Below are positions 41,322 to 48,899 of a stretch of DNA of 64,000 nucleotides, piece by piece; within the stretch, counting starts at the first letter, position 1; every line of letters begins with the position of its first letter. Both the position numbers and the translations under genes were made by a program. This DNA comes from an uncultured Flavobacteriaceae bacterium. Its GTDB lineage: Bacteria; Bacteroidota; Bacteroidia; Flavobacteriales; Flavobacteriaceae. The stretch is taken from the NCBI GenBank assembly GCA_947494715.1, contig CANLWG010000021.1, positions 28,551 to 92,550 on the forward strand, written 5' to 3'. Below the pieces are notes generated by a model that had not been told where the DNA came from, searched no databases, and was given only the letters and a program-made list of their open reading frames with translations.

Positions 41322-42917
41322 ATGAAGTACCGACCTATTTCCTTGATTGCTTTTTTACTGCCCATATTTTCATTAGCGCAGGAAACAGTTGAGAAAGGAT
41401 TAGATCAAAAAATCGATGAGGCTTTTGGGGGTGCTACAGGATGGTTCGTGAATTTTATTTTTTATCAAATTCCTTTTGGTGAAGAGATTAATGTGTATTG
41501 GGTTTTGTTTCCATTGATCATTGGTGCTACGTATTTCACTATTTACTTTAAACTCATCAATTTTAGAGGTTTTTTTACTTCCATAAATATTGTCCGGGGA
41601 AAGTATGATGAAATGGATCACCATGAACCGCTTTCCATGAAGGGAGACCCCACTCCTGGAGATGATGTTCTACAAACTATGGCAGTGGAAGGACATAGTG
41701 GTGAAGTATCTCATTTTCAAGCATTGACCGCAGCACTTTCCGCTACGGTGGGTTTAGGTAATATTGCAGGTGTAGCCATAGCGGTATCCATTGGAGGAGC
41801 TGGTGCCACCTTTTGGATGATTGTTGCCGGACTTCTTGGGATGGCCTCAAAATTTGTGGAGTGTACCCTAGGTGTAAAGTACAGGGATATTGAATCTGAC
41901 GGCACAGTTTATGGAGGTCCCATGTACTATTTACGGAAAGGTTTAAAATCGAAGGGACTGGAAGGACTTGGAAAGGTTTTGGCCGGTTTGTTCGCCGTTT
42001 TTGTAATCGGTGGTTCCTTTGGTGGTGGAAACATGTTTCAAGTAAACCAGGCTTTTCAGTTGGTAGAGAACATTACAGGGGGGGATCAATCCTTTTGGTA
42101 TGGAAAAGGTTGGTTGTTCGGTATAGTGATGGCCATTCTGGTAGGGATAGTCATAATAGGAGGCATCAAGAAGATAGCCAAGGTAACTGACAAAATCGTT
42201 CCATTTATGGTGGTCATTTATGTAGGAGCTTCTTTGTTTGTTCTGGTAGCCAAATATGATATGATCGGGGATGCGTTTATGCAGATCATTAATGGCGCGT
42301 TTAGTCCTACCGGCGTTGTTGGAGGGGCAGTAGGCGTATTGGTACAGGGATTCCGGCGTGCCGCGTTTTCCAACGAGGCCGGCGTGGGATCTGCTTCTAT
42401 TGCCCACTCTGCGGTAAAAACCAAGTATCCCGCTTCTGAAGGGATGGTAGCTTTGTTGGAACCGTTTGTGGATACCGTAGTGGTATGTACAATGACGGCA
42501 TTGGTATTGATAATCACCGGAAATGTTACCGCGGCAAATGCTACTCTAAACGATTCCCAAGCTATATTATTGACCTCGGGAGCTTTTGAATCTGTAATTT
42601 CCTGGTTTCCGTATGTGCTTACGATTGCCGTAGTCCTATTTGCATTCAGTACCATGATTTCCTGGTCCTATTATGGTTTTCAAGGTTGGGCCTATCTTTT
42701 TGGACGGAGCAAGAAAACTGAGTATACCTATAAGATAATCTTCTGTATTTTTGTAATTATTGGTGCCGCTGCAAGTTTGGGGTCGGTCATCGGTTTTTCG
42801 GATGCCATGATATTTGCAATGATGGTTCCTAATATGATCGGATTGGTTCTTCTAGCTCCAAAAGTGAGGGAAGAATTGAACACCTACCTCAGTGCAATAA
42901 AATCATTGGGAAAATAA
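41322..42917 (+). CDS. Alanine/glycine:cation symporter (AGCS) family transporter
   Basis: A 531-residue inner-membrane protein with around ten to eleven hydrophobic helices. AGCS marks: LTAALSATVGLGNIAGVAIAVSIGGAGATFWM, GMASKFVECTLGVKYRD, GGPMYYLRKG, and FRRAAFSNEAGVGSASIAHSAVKT, all near-diagnostic. It imports alanine or glycine with sodium or protons. A signal-like N-terminus (about 20 residues, ending LAQE) precedes the transport core, as in many Bacteroidota members. Followed after 10 bases by the HhH gene. Confidence 0.95.
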   Translation: MKYRPISLIAFLLPIFSLAQETVEKGLDQKIDEAFGGATGWFVNFIFYQIPFGEEINVYWVLFPLIIGATYFTIYFKLINFRGFFTSINIVRGKYDEMDHHEPLSMKGDPTPGDDVLQTMAVEGHSGEVSHFQALTAALSATVGLGNIAGVAIAVSIGGAGATFWMIVAGLLGMASKFVECTLGVKYRDIESDGTVYGGPMYYLRKGLKSKGLEGLGKVLAGLFAVFVIGGSFGGGNMFQVNQAFQLVENITGGDQSFWYGKGWLFGIVMAILVGIVIIGGIKKIAKVTDKIVPFMVVIYVGASLFVLVAKYDMIGDAFMQIINGAFSPTGVVGGAVGVLVQGFRRAAFSNEAGVGSASIAHSAVKTKYPASEGMVALLEPFVDTVVVCTMTALVLIITGNVTAANATLNDSQAILLTSGAFESVISWFPYVLTIAVVLFAFSTMISWSYYGFQGWAYLFGRSKKTEYTYKIIFCIFVIIGAAASLGSVIGFSDAMIFAMMVPNMIGLVLLAPKVREELNTYLSAIKSLGK

Positions 42918-42927
42918 AGACCATCCA

Positions 42928-43812
42928 TTGAAAGATTTCAAATCCCACTTCAGGTTCAATAAAAGGGAGCGAAGTGGGATTTTCTTTTTATTACTCATCA
43001 TTCTACTTCTTCAGGCAGGGTATGTATTGTTCTTGTATTTCCCCATAGCTAAAACCAAGAGTGCATTTTCTGAGGATAGAGAGGTACAGGCAAAAATTGA
43101 TGTCTTAAAAGAAAAGGCGTTGCAAAAGGATTCGGTCAAAGTATATCCTTTTAACCCTAATTTTATAAACGATTACAAGGGATATACCCTAGGAATGTCG
43201 GTCGATGAAATAAATCGATTGCACATTTTTCGAAAGCAAAACCAATACGTAAACTCGTCTGAAGAATTTCAGAAAGTAACCTTGGTATCGGATTCCCTGC
43301 TAGCTATGATTTCGCCTTATTTCAAATTTCCGGAATGGACACAGAAAACTAACCGTAAATCGGAAGTGGGGAACAAGATTGCCAAAAATTCCGAATATGA
43401 CCAAAATAGTATTGGAATAAAAGACTTGAATAAAGCAACCAGTGAGGATTTAAAATCCGTACATGGAATAGGGGATAAGTTATCTCAACGCATATTAAAG
43501 TTCAGAAATCGTTTGGGCGGATTTTTGGTAGATGACCAATTGTATGATGTATATGGGCTTGAACCTCATGTGGTTAAAATCGCCCTCAAAAGCTTTAAGG
43601 TCATAGAGAAACCTGATATCAAGAAAATAAATATCAATATGGCATCTGTAGAAGAGATGGTTCAATTGGTGTATCTTAGAAAGAAGGTTGCCCGACGGAT
43701 AGTGGAGTATAGGAATATCAACGGAGGTATTGGTTCCTTTGACGAATTAACCAAAATAGAAGATTTTCCATCAGATAAGATTGACAGAATTAAATTATAT
43801 TTGACGCTATAA
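42928..43812 (+). CDS. Helix-hairpin-helix (ComEA-like) membrane protein
   Basis: 294 residues: one N-terminal transmembrane helix (about 16-38, GIFFLLLIILLLQAGYVLFLYF), a linker, and paired helix-hairpin-helix motifs, LNKATSEDLKSVHGIGDKLS (about 165-185) and ININMASVEEMVQLVYLRKKVARRIVEYR. This resembles ComEA-type DNA binding at the membrane, though no competence gene is close. The start is TTG at 42928: the next residues MKDFKSHFRFNKRERSG fit the family's usual N-terminus and no ATG is near. An alternative downstream start would cut the transmembrane helix. Confidence 0.85.
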   Translation: MKDFKSHFRFNKRERSGIFFLLLIILLLQAGYVLFLYFPIAKTKSAFSEDREVQAKIDVLKEKALQKDSVKVYPFNPNFINDYKGYTLGMSVDEINRLHIFRKQNQYVNSSEEFQKVTLVSDSLLAMISPYFKFPEWTQKTNRKSEVGNKIAKNSEYDQNSIGIKDLNKATSEDLKSVHGIGDKLSQRILKFRNRLGGFLVDDQLYDVYGLEPHVVKIALKSFKVIEKPDIKKININMASVEEMVQLVYLRKKVARRIVEYRNINGGIGSFDELTKIEDFPSDKIDRIKLYLTL

Positions 43813-43824
43813 AAAATTGCTAGA

Positions 43825-44988
43825 ATGATTACGGATACAATGTCTACCTTAGGTTTTGATTTTTCGGAGACCCAACTAATGGTGGCGGCCTCCGCTAAAG
43901 AATTTACGGAGCAACATATACGACCTTATGTCATGGATTGGGACGAGTCCCAAACCTTTCCTTTGGAGGTTTTTAAGAAAGCAGGTAAAATGGGTTTCAT
44001 GGGAGTTCTTGTACCTGAGCAATACGGTGGCTCCGGATTGGGCTATCATGAGTATATAGCGATTATAGAGGAGATTTCCAAAGTAGACCCTTCAATAGGA
44101 TTATCGTTGGCCGCCCATAATTCCCTATGCACCAATCATATCCTTTCCTTTGGAAATGTGGAACAAAAACAAAGATGGCTACCTAGATTGGCTACTGCAG
44201 AATGGATAGGGGCCTGGGGCCTTACCGAACACAATACAGGCTCTGATGCCGCAGGAATGGCCACTACTGCGGTTAAGGATAAGGATTCATGGATTTTGAA
44301 CGGAGCCAAAAACTTTATCACCCATGGAATAAGCGGTGATATTGCTGTAGTGATAGCGAGAACAGGTGAAAAAGGAGATAGCCAGGGAATGACCGCTTTT
44401 GTTGTTGAAAAGGGAACACCCGGTTTTTCAAGTGGTAAAAAGGAGAACAAGTTGGGGATGCGGGCAAGTGAAACAGCTGAACTGATTTTTGATAATTGTA
44501 TCATTCCGGATGATAATAGGTTAGGAGATATAGGAGAAGGGTTTGTTCAATCCATGAAGATATTGGATGGCGGCCGGATTTCCATTGGTGCCCTATCCCT
44601 GGGAATAGCAAAAGGGGCCTATGAGGCTGCTCTGAAATATTCCAAGGAAAGAATTCAATTCGGTAAACCCATAAGCCAATTTCAAGGTATATCCTTCAAA
44701 TTGGCCGAAATGGTCACTGAAATCGAAGCTTCTGAACTGCTGCTACATAAGGCCGCATTCCTAAAAAATGAAGGTCGTGAAATGACCCGGTGGAGCGCTA
44801 TGTCCAAGATGTATGCCTCGGAAATGTGTGTCAGGGTAGCCAATGAGGCTGTTCAGATACATGGCGGGTACGGATATACCAAGGACTTTCCTGTGGAGAA
44901 ATTTTATAGAGATGCCAAACTCTGTACAATAGGTGAAGGTACTACCGAGATACAGAAAGTGGTCATTGCCAAAAATATTTTGAAATAG
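43825..44988 (+). CDS. Acyl-CoA dehydrogenase
   Basis: A 387-residue FAD enzyme of beta-oxidation or branched-chain amino acid breakdown. Visible: GSGLGYHEYIAIIEEIS, WGLTEHNTGSDAAGM (FAD-binding), GAKNFITHG, KLGMRASETAELIFD, the ALKYSKERIQFGKPISQFQGI signature, and QIHGGYGYTKDFPVEKFYRDAK with the Glu of IGEGTTEIQK as catalytic base. Normal length. Downstream partners such as ETF are not seen here. Confidence 0.95.
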   Translation: MITDTMSTLGFDFSETQLMVAASAKEFTEQHIRPYVMDWDESQTFPLEVFKKAGKMGFMGVLVPEQYGGSGLGYHEYIAIIEEISKVDPSIGLSLAAHNSLCTNHILSFGNVEQKQRWLPRLATAEWIGAWGLTEHNTGSDAAGMATTAVKDKDSWILNGAKNFITHGISGDIAVVIARTGEKGDSQGMTAFVVEKGTPGFSSGKKENKLGMRASETAELIFDNCIIPDDNRLGDIGEGFVQSMKILDGGRISIGALSLGIAKGAYEAALKYSKERIQFGKPISQFQGISFKLAEMVTEIEASELLLHKAAFLKNEGREMTRWSAMSKMYASEMCVRVANEAVQIHGGYGYTKDFPVEKFYRDAKLCTIGEGTTEIQKVVIAKNILK

Positions 44989-44989
44989 T

Positions 44990-45022
44990 TTTGTTACAAC
45001 TCAACTATTCCCTTTATATTTG
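44990..45022 (+). promoter_or_regulatory. rpsU promoter (TTTG, 21 bases, TATATTTG)
   Basis: TTTG at 44990-44993 and TATATTTG at 45015-45022 are both full matches with allowed spacing. The leader before the rpsU ATG would be about 30 bases. Confidence 0.75.
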
Positions 45023-45040
45023 CAATCCGAAACTTTAAAG

Positions 45041-45048
45041 AAAGGAGG
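45041..45048 (+). promoter_or_regulatory. Strong Shine-Dalgarno sequence of rpsU (AAAGGAGG)
   Basis: AAAGGAGG stands nine bases before the rpsU ATG. Most other starts in this window have only A/T-rich leaders. A conserved strong SD at rpsU is known in Flavobacteriia, where ribosomes otherwise hide the anti-SD. Confidence 0.85.
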
Positions 45049-45057
45049 TTGTAGCCA

Positions 45058-45252
45058 ATGTTAATAATACCAGTAAAAGAAGGAGAAAATATAGACAGGG
45101 CGCTAAAACGATTTAAGCGTAAGTTTGATAAGACAGGTACAATGAGGCAGTTGCGTAAGCGACAGCAATTCACGAAGCCATCCGTAGAACGTAGACAGCA
45201 GATTCAAAAGGCACAATACATACAGGGCCTCAGGGACAAGGAAGATATCTAG
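45058..45252 (+). CDS. rpsU: 30S ribosomal protein bS21
   Basis: 64 residues: MLIIPVKEGENIDRALKRFKRKFDKTGTM then a very basic tail (QLRKRQQFTKPSVERRQQIQKAQY). In Flavobacteriia bS21 helps fold away the 16S rRNA anti-SD tail, and rpsU is itself read through an unusually strong SD, giving feedback on bS21 levels; the SD is present here. An intrinsic terminator follows. Confidence 0.97.
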   Translation: MLIIPVKEGENIDRALKRFKRKFDKTGTMRQLRKRQQFTKPSVERRQQIQKAQYIQGLRDKEDI

Positions 45253-45280
45253 ACTTTTAACCCTACGGTACAATACAAGA

Positions 45281-45307
45281 AAATCCCATTTTTAAATGGG
45301 ATTTTTT
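45281..45307 (+). terminator. Intrinsic terminator after rpsU
   Basis: AAATCCCATTT and AAATGGGATTT pair over 11 bases with a two-base spacer, followed by TTTTTT. Confidence 0.88.
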
Positions 45308-45335
45308 GTTGTTGGTACTATGGGGATTGAATTAG

Positions 45336-45343
45336 TAACTTTG
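45336..45343 (+). promoter_or_regulatory. -7 element (TAACTTTG) five bases from the recombinase ATG
   Basis: A full TAnnTTTG match ending four bases before the ATG at 45348. If used, the transcript starts at or next to the ATG, giving a leaderless or almost leaderless mRNA. Confidence 0.6.
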
Positions 45344-45347
45344 TGCT

Positions 45348-46238
45348 ATGTCCGTCCAATCTTTCATTGATTACCTCTCATTGGAAAAAAACTACTCCGA
45401 TCATACGGTCCTTGCCTATGAAAGGGACCTCAAGTCGTTCAATTCATTTTGTACAGTTGAATATGGACTTAAAAATAGTGACAATGTTGATTATAAGGAG
45501 ATTAGAGGTTGGATAGTAAGCCTAGTGGATTCAGGTACTTCAAACCGCTCCATTAATAGAAAGGTGGCCTCATTAAAGGCCTATTTCAAATTTTTGCAAA
45601 GAACGGGAAATATAGATGCCAATCCTTTGGCAAAGCATAAGTCCTTAAAAACTTCCAAAAAAGTCGAGGTCCCCTTTTCCGAAGATGAAATGATAAAAGT
45701 GCTGATGCAAATTCCTTTTGAAGAGGGCTTTAAAGGAATTCGGGACAAATTAATTATTGAATTATTATATACCTCGGGCATAAGAAGGGCGGAACTGATC
45801 AATCTGAAAATAAAGGACTTAGACTTGGACGGAAGTACCCTTAGAGTATTGGGCAAAAGGAATAAAGAACGCATTATTCCACTTCTCCCCTCCACAAAGG
45901 ATCAGTTTGTTGCTTATTTTATTGAAAGAAATTCATTGGATACCATTAGCGATAAGGATCATGTTTTTTTATCGAAAACCGGTAACAAAATTTATGAAAC
46001 CCTTGTTTATAGAATTATAAATAGGTATTTTAGTGAGGTGTCCTCCAAGGTAAAAAAGAGTCCACATATCTTAAGGCATACCTTTGCGACTCATTTACTT
46101 AACAAAGGTGCCGATTTAAACTCGGTAAAGGAGCTTTTGGGTCATTCAAGTTTGGCATCCACCCAGGTATACACGCATAATAGTATTGCCGAACTTAAAA
46201 AAGTGCACGCTGCCGCTCATCCAAGAGGCAAGAAATAG
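45348..46238 (+). CDS. xerC: Tyrosine recombinase, XerC/XerD type
   Basis: 296 residues. N-terminal SAM-like DNA-binding domain (FIDYLSLEKNYSDHTVLAYERDL), then the catalytic domain with Arg in TSGIRRAELINLKIKDL, Lys in GKRNKERIIPL, the HxxR box in PHILRHTFATHLLNKGADL, His in LLGHSSLASTQ and the nucleophile Tyr in VYTH. It resolves chromosome dimers at dif. The context between rpsU and hpf is a conserved housekeeping place, so it is not a mobile-element integrase. Confidence 0.92.
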   Translation: MSVQSFIDYLSLEKNYSDHTVLAYERDLKSFNSFCTVEYGLKNSDNVDYKEIRGWIVSLVDSGTSNRSINRKVASLKAYFKFLQRTGNIDANPLAKHKSLKTSKKVEVPFSEDEMIKVLMQIPFEEGFKGIRDKLIIELLYTSGIRRAELINLKIKDLDLDGSTLRVLGKRNKERIIPLLPSTKDQFVAYFIERNSLDTISDKDHVFLSKTGNKIYETLVYRIINRYFSEVSSKVKKSPHILRHTFATHLLNKGADLNSVKELLGHSSLASTQVYTHNSIAELKKVHAAAHPRGKK

Positions 46239-46391
46239 CATAAAATAGTCTATAGATAACTTTAAAACATTAGGCCTATGAAATAAATCATTACAAATCT
46301 TGATGTTGGCCGAGATGTTCAATGGCGAATTATACCCGCCAAAATGGATCGGGCAGGTATACTAATTTTAAAAACAGCAAAATTTGAACAG

Positions 46392-46694
46392 ATGAAAGTA
46401 AACACACAATCAGTAAATTTTAATGCCAGCGAAGAATTAATGGATTTCATTCAAAACCGAATGAACAAATTGGATACTTTTTACGATAAAGTGATACGTT
46501 CGGATGTTTATTTAAAAGTGGAGAATACAAGTACCAAAGAAAACAAAATAGCAGAAATAATCCTGCATGTGCCAAAGGATAAATTCATGATTAAAAAACA
46601 ATGTAAATCCTTTGAAGAAGCAGTGGATTCTGCCTGCAGTTCGCTGGAAAGAAAATTAATAAAAAGGAAAGAAAAACGGCGGGTTCACGCCTGA
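46392..46694 (+). CDS. hpf: Ribosome hibernation factor HPF/YfiA (RaiA family), short form
   Basis: About 100 residues: MKVNTQSVNFNASEELMDFIQNRMNKLDTFYDKVIRSDV then the conserved beta-alpha core ENKIAEIILHVPKDKF, SFEEAVDSACSSLERKLIKRKEK. Lacking the long C-terminal dimerisation domain, it belongs to the short class. It binds the small subunit and favours inactive ribosomes in starvation. The ATG at 46392 is the family start; the longer frame to 46344 adds unrelated residues. Confidence 0.92.
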   Translation: MKVNTQSVNFNASEELMDFIQNRMNKLDTFYDKVIRSDVYLKVENTSTKENKIAEIILHVPKDKFMIKKQCKSFEEAVDSACSSLERKLIKRKEKRRVHA

Positions 46695-46715
46695 TTAAAA
46701 TTTTCCAAAATTTGT

Positions 46716-46745
46716 TTTGATTAAACAAATAAATATATACATTTG
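46716..46745 (+). promoter_or_regulatory. Promoter of the tRNA-tuf transcript (TTTG, 18 bases, TACATTTG)
   Basis: TTTG at 46716-46719 and TACATTTG at 46738-46745 match the consensus with good spacing, 51 bases before the first tRNA. Confidence 0.75.
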
Positions 46746-46746
46746 C

Positions 46747-46773
46747 AGTCCGTTAGAAATAGCGGACTTTTTT
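46747..46773 (+). terminator. Terminator hairpin overlapping the start of the tRNA transcript
   Basis: AGTCCG (46747-46752) and CGGACT (46763-46768) pair across a ten-base loop and are followed by six T. It would stop read-through from hpf. The predicted start of the tRNA transcript lies inside the left arm, so new transcripts lack part of the stem. Confidence 0.65.
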
Positions 46774-46795
46774 ATGCGCAAAAAGGGGGTAAAAG

Positions 46796-46869
46796 GCCGA
46801 TGTAGCTCAGCTGGCTAGAGCAGCTGATTTGTAATCAGCAGGTCGTGGGTTCGAGTCCCTCCATCGGCT
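46796..46869 (+). tRNA. tRNA-Thr (anticodon TGT)
   Basis: A 74-base cloverleaf: acceptor GCCGATG/CATCGGC, anticodon stem CTGAT/ATCAG around TGT, T-arm GTGGG TTCGAGT CCCTC. CCA is not encoded. First tRNA of the cluster. Confidence 0.95.
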
Positions 46870-46893
46870 CAAAAGGTCTTAAAAAATTGATAG

Positions 46894-46975
<82 letters not shown>

Positions 46976-47059
46976 CTAGGTTGGCATAAGAATTTTATTT
47001 TGTGTTCTATGTTGTTCGAAATAGCAACCACAAATTGAAATTTTGAGTTGGAATATATT

Positions 47060-47111
47060 GCGGGAGTAGCTCAGTTGGTACCGAACGGTACGTTCGGGCG
47101 GGGAGCGTCAG
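47060..47111 (+). pseudogene. tRNA-Gly fragment interrupted by a 22-base palindromic insert
   Basis: Bases 47060-47080 are identical to the first 21 bases of the intact tRNA-Gly (47169-47189), and 47103-47111 match the following nine bases (47190-47198). Between them is a 22-base insert with the perfect palindrome CCGAACG-GTA-CGTTCGG, placed in the D-loop. After 47111 similarity stops, so anticodon and T-arms are missing. A short GCGTC/GACGC hairpin and six T follow. This cannot be a functional tRNA. Confidence 0.8.
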
Positions 47112-47168
47112 ACGCTTGGGTTTTTTAACAAAGCTTTCCGCTTCATTGGAATATTGATTTAATAAAAT

Positions 47169-47241
47169 GCGGGAGTAGCTCAGTTGGTAGAGCGTCAGCC
47201 TTCCAAGCTGAATGTCGCCGGTTCGAACCCGGTCTCCCGCT
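47169..47241 (+). tRNA. tRNA-Gly (anticodon TCC)
   Basis: A 73-base cloverleaf: acceptor GCGGGAG/CTCCCGC, anticodon TCC in TCAGCCTTCCAAGCTGA, T-arm GCCGG TTCGAAC CCGGT. Its 3' tail is repeated 109 bases downstream after a REP-like element. Confidence 0.95.
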
Positions 47242-47352
47242 CATAGTGATAAATCGCGGGCCCTAACAAAGGGTGAGAGGTTTATCCCGAGCGAAGACGA
47301 GGGAAACCCGGCTTGCCCGACCGAATTGAAACGAGGGCGGGTCTCCCGCTCA
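47231..47352 (+). repeat. Duplicated tRNA-Gly 3' tail with REP-like insert
   Basis: GGTCTCCCGCTCA at 47231-47243 (end of tRNA-Gly) is repeated exactly at 47340-47352. The 96 bases between hold a REP-like palindromic stretch, TCCCGAGCGAAGACGAGGGA (47285-47304). The upstream copy completes the tRNA; the downstream copy has no tRNA body. Confidence 0.75.
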
Positions 47353-47407
47353 AAGAAAACTGAGTTAACGTTTGTGGTTTTAGACCTGAAACTTAAACTT
47401 TGAACCT

Positions 47408-47426
47408 GCCCGACGGTCAGGCGGGC
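47408..47426. repeat. REP-like GC-rich palindrome before tRNA-Thr(GGT)
   Basis: GCCCG and CGGGC pair around ACGGTCAGG, in an otherwise A/T-rich spacer 14 bases upstream of the tRNA. Confidence 0.45.
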
Positions 47427-47440
47427 CTGAAACCCAATAA

Positions 47441-47512
47441 GCCGGCGTAGCTCAGGGGTAGAGCGTTTCCTTGGTAAGGAAGAGGTCACGAGTTCAAATC
47501 TCGTCGTTGGCT
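47441..47512 (+). tRNA. tRNA-Thr (anticodon GGT)
   Basis: A 72-base cloverleaf: acceptor GCCGGCG/CGTTGGC with G-U pairs, anticodon GGT in TTCCTTGGTAAGGAA, T-arm ACGAG TTCAAAT CTCGT. It lies 54 bases before tuf, the usual place for this tRNA. Confidence 0.95.
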
Positions 47513-47566
47513 CAATAAAAATATAAATTGTACACTAATATATAACTAAGATTAAATTCATTAAAA

Positions 47567-48754
47567 ATGGCAAAGGAAACTTTTGATCGTTCCAAACCGC
47601 ACTTAAATATAGGTACTATTGGACACGTAGATCACGGTAAAACTACATTGACTGCCGCTATTACAACCGTATTGGCAAATGCAGGGCTTTCTGAAATTAG
47701 AAGTTTCGATTCTATCGATAACGCTCCTGAGGAAAAAGAAAGAGGTATTACTATTAATACATCCCACGTAGAATATCAAACGGCCAACCGTCACTATGCG
47801 CATGTGGACTGTCCAGGTCACGCGGATTACGTAAAGAACATGGTTACAGGTGCCGCTCAAATGGATGGTGCCATATTGGTGGTTGCTGCTACAGATGGTC
47901 CTATGCCACAAACTCGTGAACACATCCTTTTAGGTCGTCAGGTAGGTATTCCAAGAATCGTGGTTTTCATGAACAAAGTGGATATGGTCGATGATGAAGA
48001 ACTTATAGAATTGGTTGAAATGGAAGTGAGGGAATTGCTTTCTTTCTATGAGTATGATGGTGACAATGGTCCTGTAATTGCAGGTTCTGCTTTAGGTGCA
48101 CTAAATGGCGAGCAAAAATGGGTCGATACCGTAATGGAATTGATGGAAGCGGTAGACACTTGGATCGAATTGCCAAAAAGGGATGTAGATAAAGATTTCT
48201 TGATGCCTGTTGAGGATGTATTTACGATTACAGGTCGTGGTACCGTTGCTACAGGTCGTATAGAAACGGGTATAGCAAATACCGGTGACGCCGTAGAGAT
48301 TATAGGAATGGGTGCTGAAAAGCTGACTTCGACTATCACAGGTGTTGAAATGTTCCGTAAAATATTGGATAGGGGAGAAGCTGGCGATAATGTAGGTATC
48401 CTTTTGAGAGGTATTGAAAAATCTCAAATTAGTCGTGGTATGGTAATCTGTAAACCAGGTTCCGTTAAGCCACATGCCAAGTTTGAGGCCGAAGTCTATA
48501 TCCTTAAAAAGGAAGAAGGTGGGCGCCACACTCCGTTCCATAACAACTACCGTCCACAGTTTTACGTAAGAACAACGGACGTTACTGGTAACATTGCCCT
48601 TCCTGATGGAGTAGAAATGGTAATGCCCGGCGATAACCTAACAATAACGGTTGAATTGATTCAGACTATCGCCTTGAGCGTAGGTCTTCGTTTCGCCATC
48701 CGCGAAGGTGGTAGAACTGTAGGTGCCGGACAGGTAACCAAGATATTGGATTAA
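47567..48754 (+). CDS. tuf: Elongation factor Tu
   Basis: 395 residues, brings aminoacyl-tRNA to the ribosome. GTPase motifs: [11 protein letters not shown] (G1), the G2 Thr in [24 protein letters not shown] (G3), [11 protein letters not shown] (G4) and SAL (G5); beta-barrel domains II and III follow ([24 protein letters not shown]). Only one tuf is in this window. It is transcribed behind the tRNA cluster; the leader is A/T-rich with no SD. Confidence 0.98.
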   Translation: MAKETFDRSKPHLNIGTIGHVDHGKTTLTAAITTVLANAGLSEIRSFDSIDNAPEEKERGITINTSHVEYQTANRHYAHVDCPGHADYVKNMVTGAAQMDGAILVVAATDGPMPQTREHILLGRQVGIPRIVVFMNKVDMVDDEELIELVEMEVRELLSFYEYDGDNGPVIAGSALGALNGEQKWVDTVMELMEAVDTWIELPKRDVDKDFLMPVEDVFTITGRGTVATGRIETGIANTGDAVEIIGMGAEKLTSTITGVEMFRKILDRGEAGDNVGILLRGIEKSQISRGMVICKPGSVKPHAKFEAEVYILKKEEGGRHTPFHNNYRPQFYVRTTDVTGNIALPDGVEMVMPGDNLTITVELIQTIALSVGLRFAIREGGRTVGAGQVTKILD

Positions 48755-48780
48755 TATTTTAGATAATTTATAGTGTAGGT

Positions 48781-48813
48781 AAAGGGTGTTCCGCGTTCAG
48801 CGGGACACCTTTC
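48781..48813 (+). terminator. Hairpin after tuf, possible terminator
   Basis: AAAGGGTGTTCCGC can pair with GCGGGACACCTTT around TTCA-type loop bases. The T run behind it is short (CTTTCCC), so it may end tuf transcripts poorly or act as a processing site before tRNA-Trp. Confidence 0.45.
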
Positions 48814-48826
48814 CCTGCAATTATAA

Positions 48827-48899
48827 ACGGGTGTAGCTCAGTTGGTAGAGCACTGGTCTCCAAAACCAGGTGTCGGGAGTTCGAGCCTCTCCTCCCGTG
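48827..48899 (+). tRNA. tRNA-Trp (anticodon CCA)
   Basis: A 73-base tRNA: anticodon CCA in CTGGTCTCCAAAACCAG, T-arm GGGAG TTCGAGC CTCTC. Acceptor ACGGGTG against CTCCCGT has a T-T opposition at pair 6-67. Standard place between tuf and secE. Its last 17 bases are part of a 20-base direct repeat. Confidence 0.93.

Noticed and set aside
45348..46238. Tyrosine recombinase as the integrase of a genomic island at the tRNA cluster
   Set aside because: Sequence and position between rpsU and hpf fit housekeeping XerC/D; the duplicated tRNA tails enclose fewer than 110 bases and no gene, so no island is present.
47212..47403. Open frame of 63 codons across tRNA-Gly and the REP-like insert
   Set aside because: It begins inside the tRNA and follows palindromic repeat sequence; no family resemblance, no promoter, composition of a repeat.
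48781..48813. Riboswitch or T-box before tRNA-Trp/secE
   Set aside because: Only one simple hairpin is present, without conserved T-box or riboswitch motifs; a terminator or processing site after tuf is simpler.
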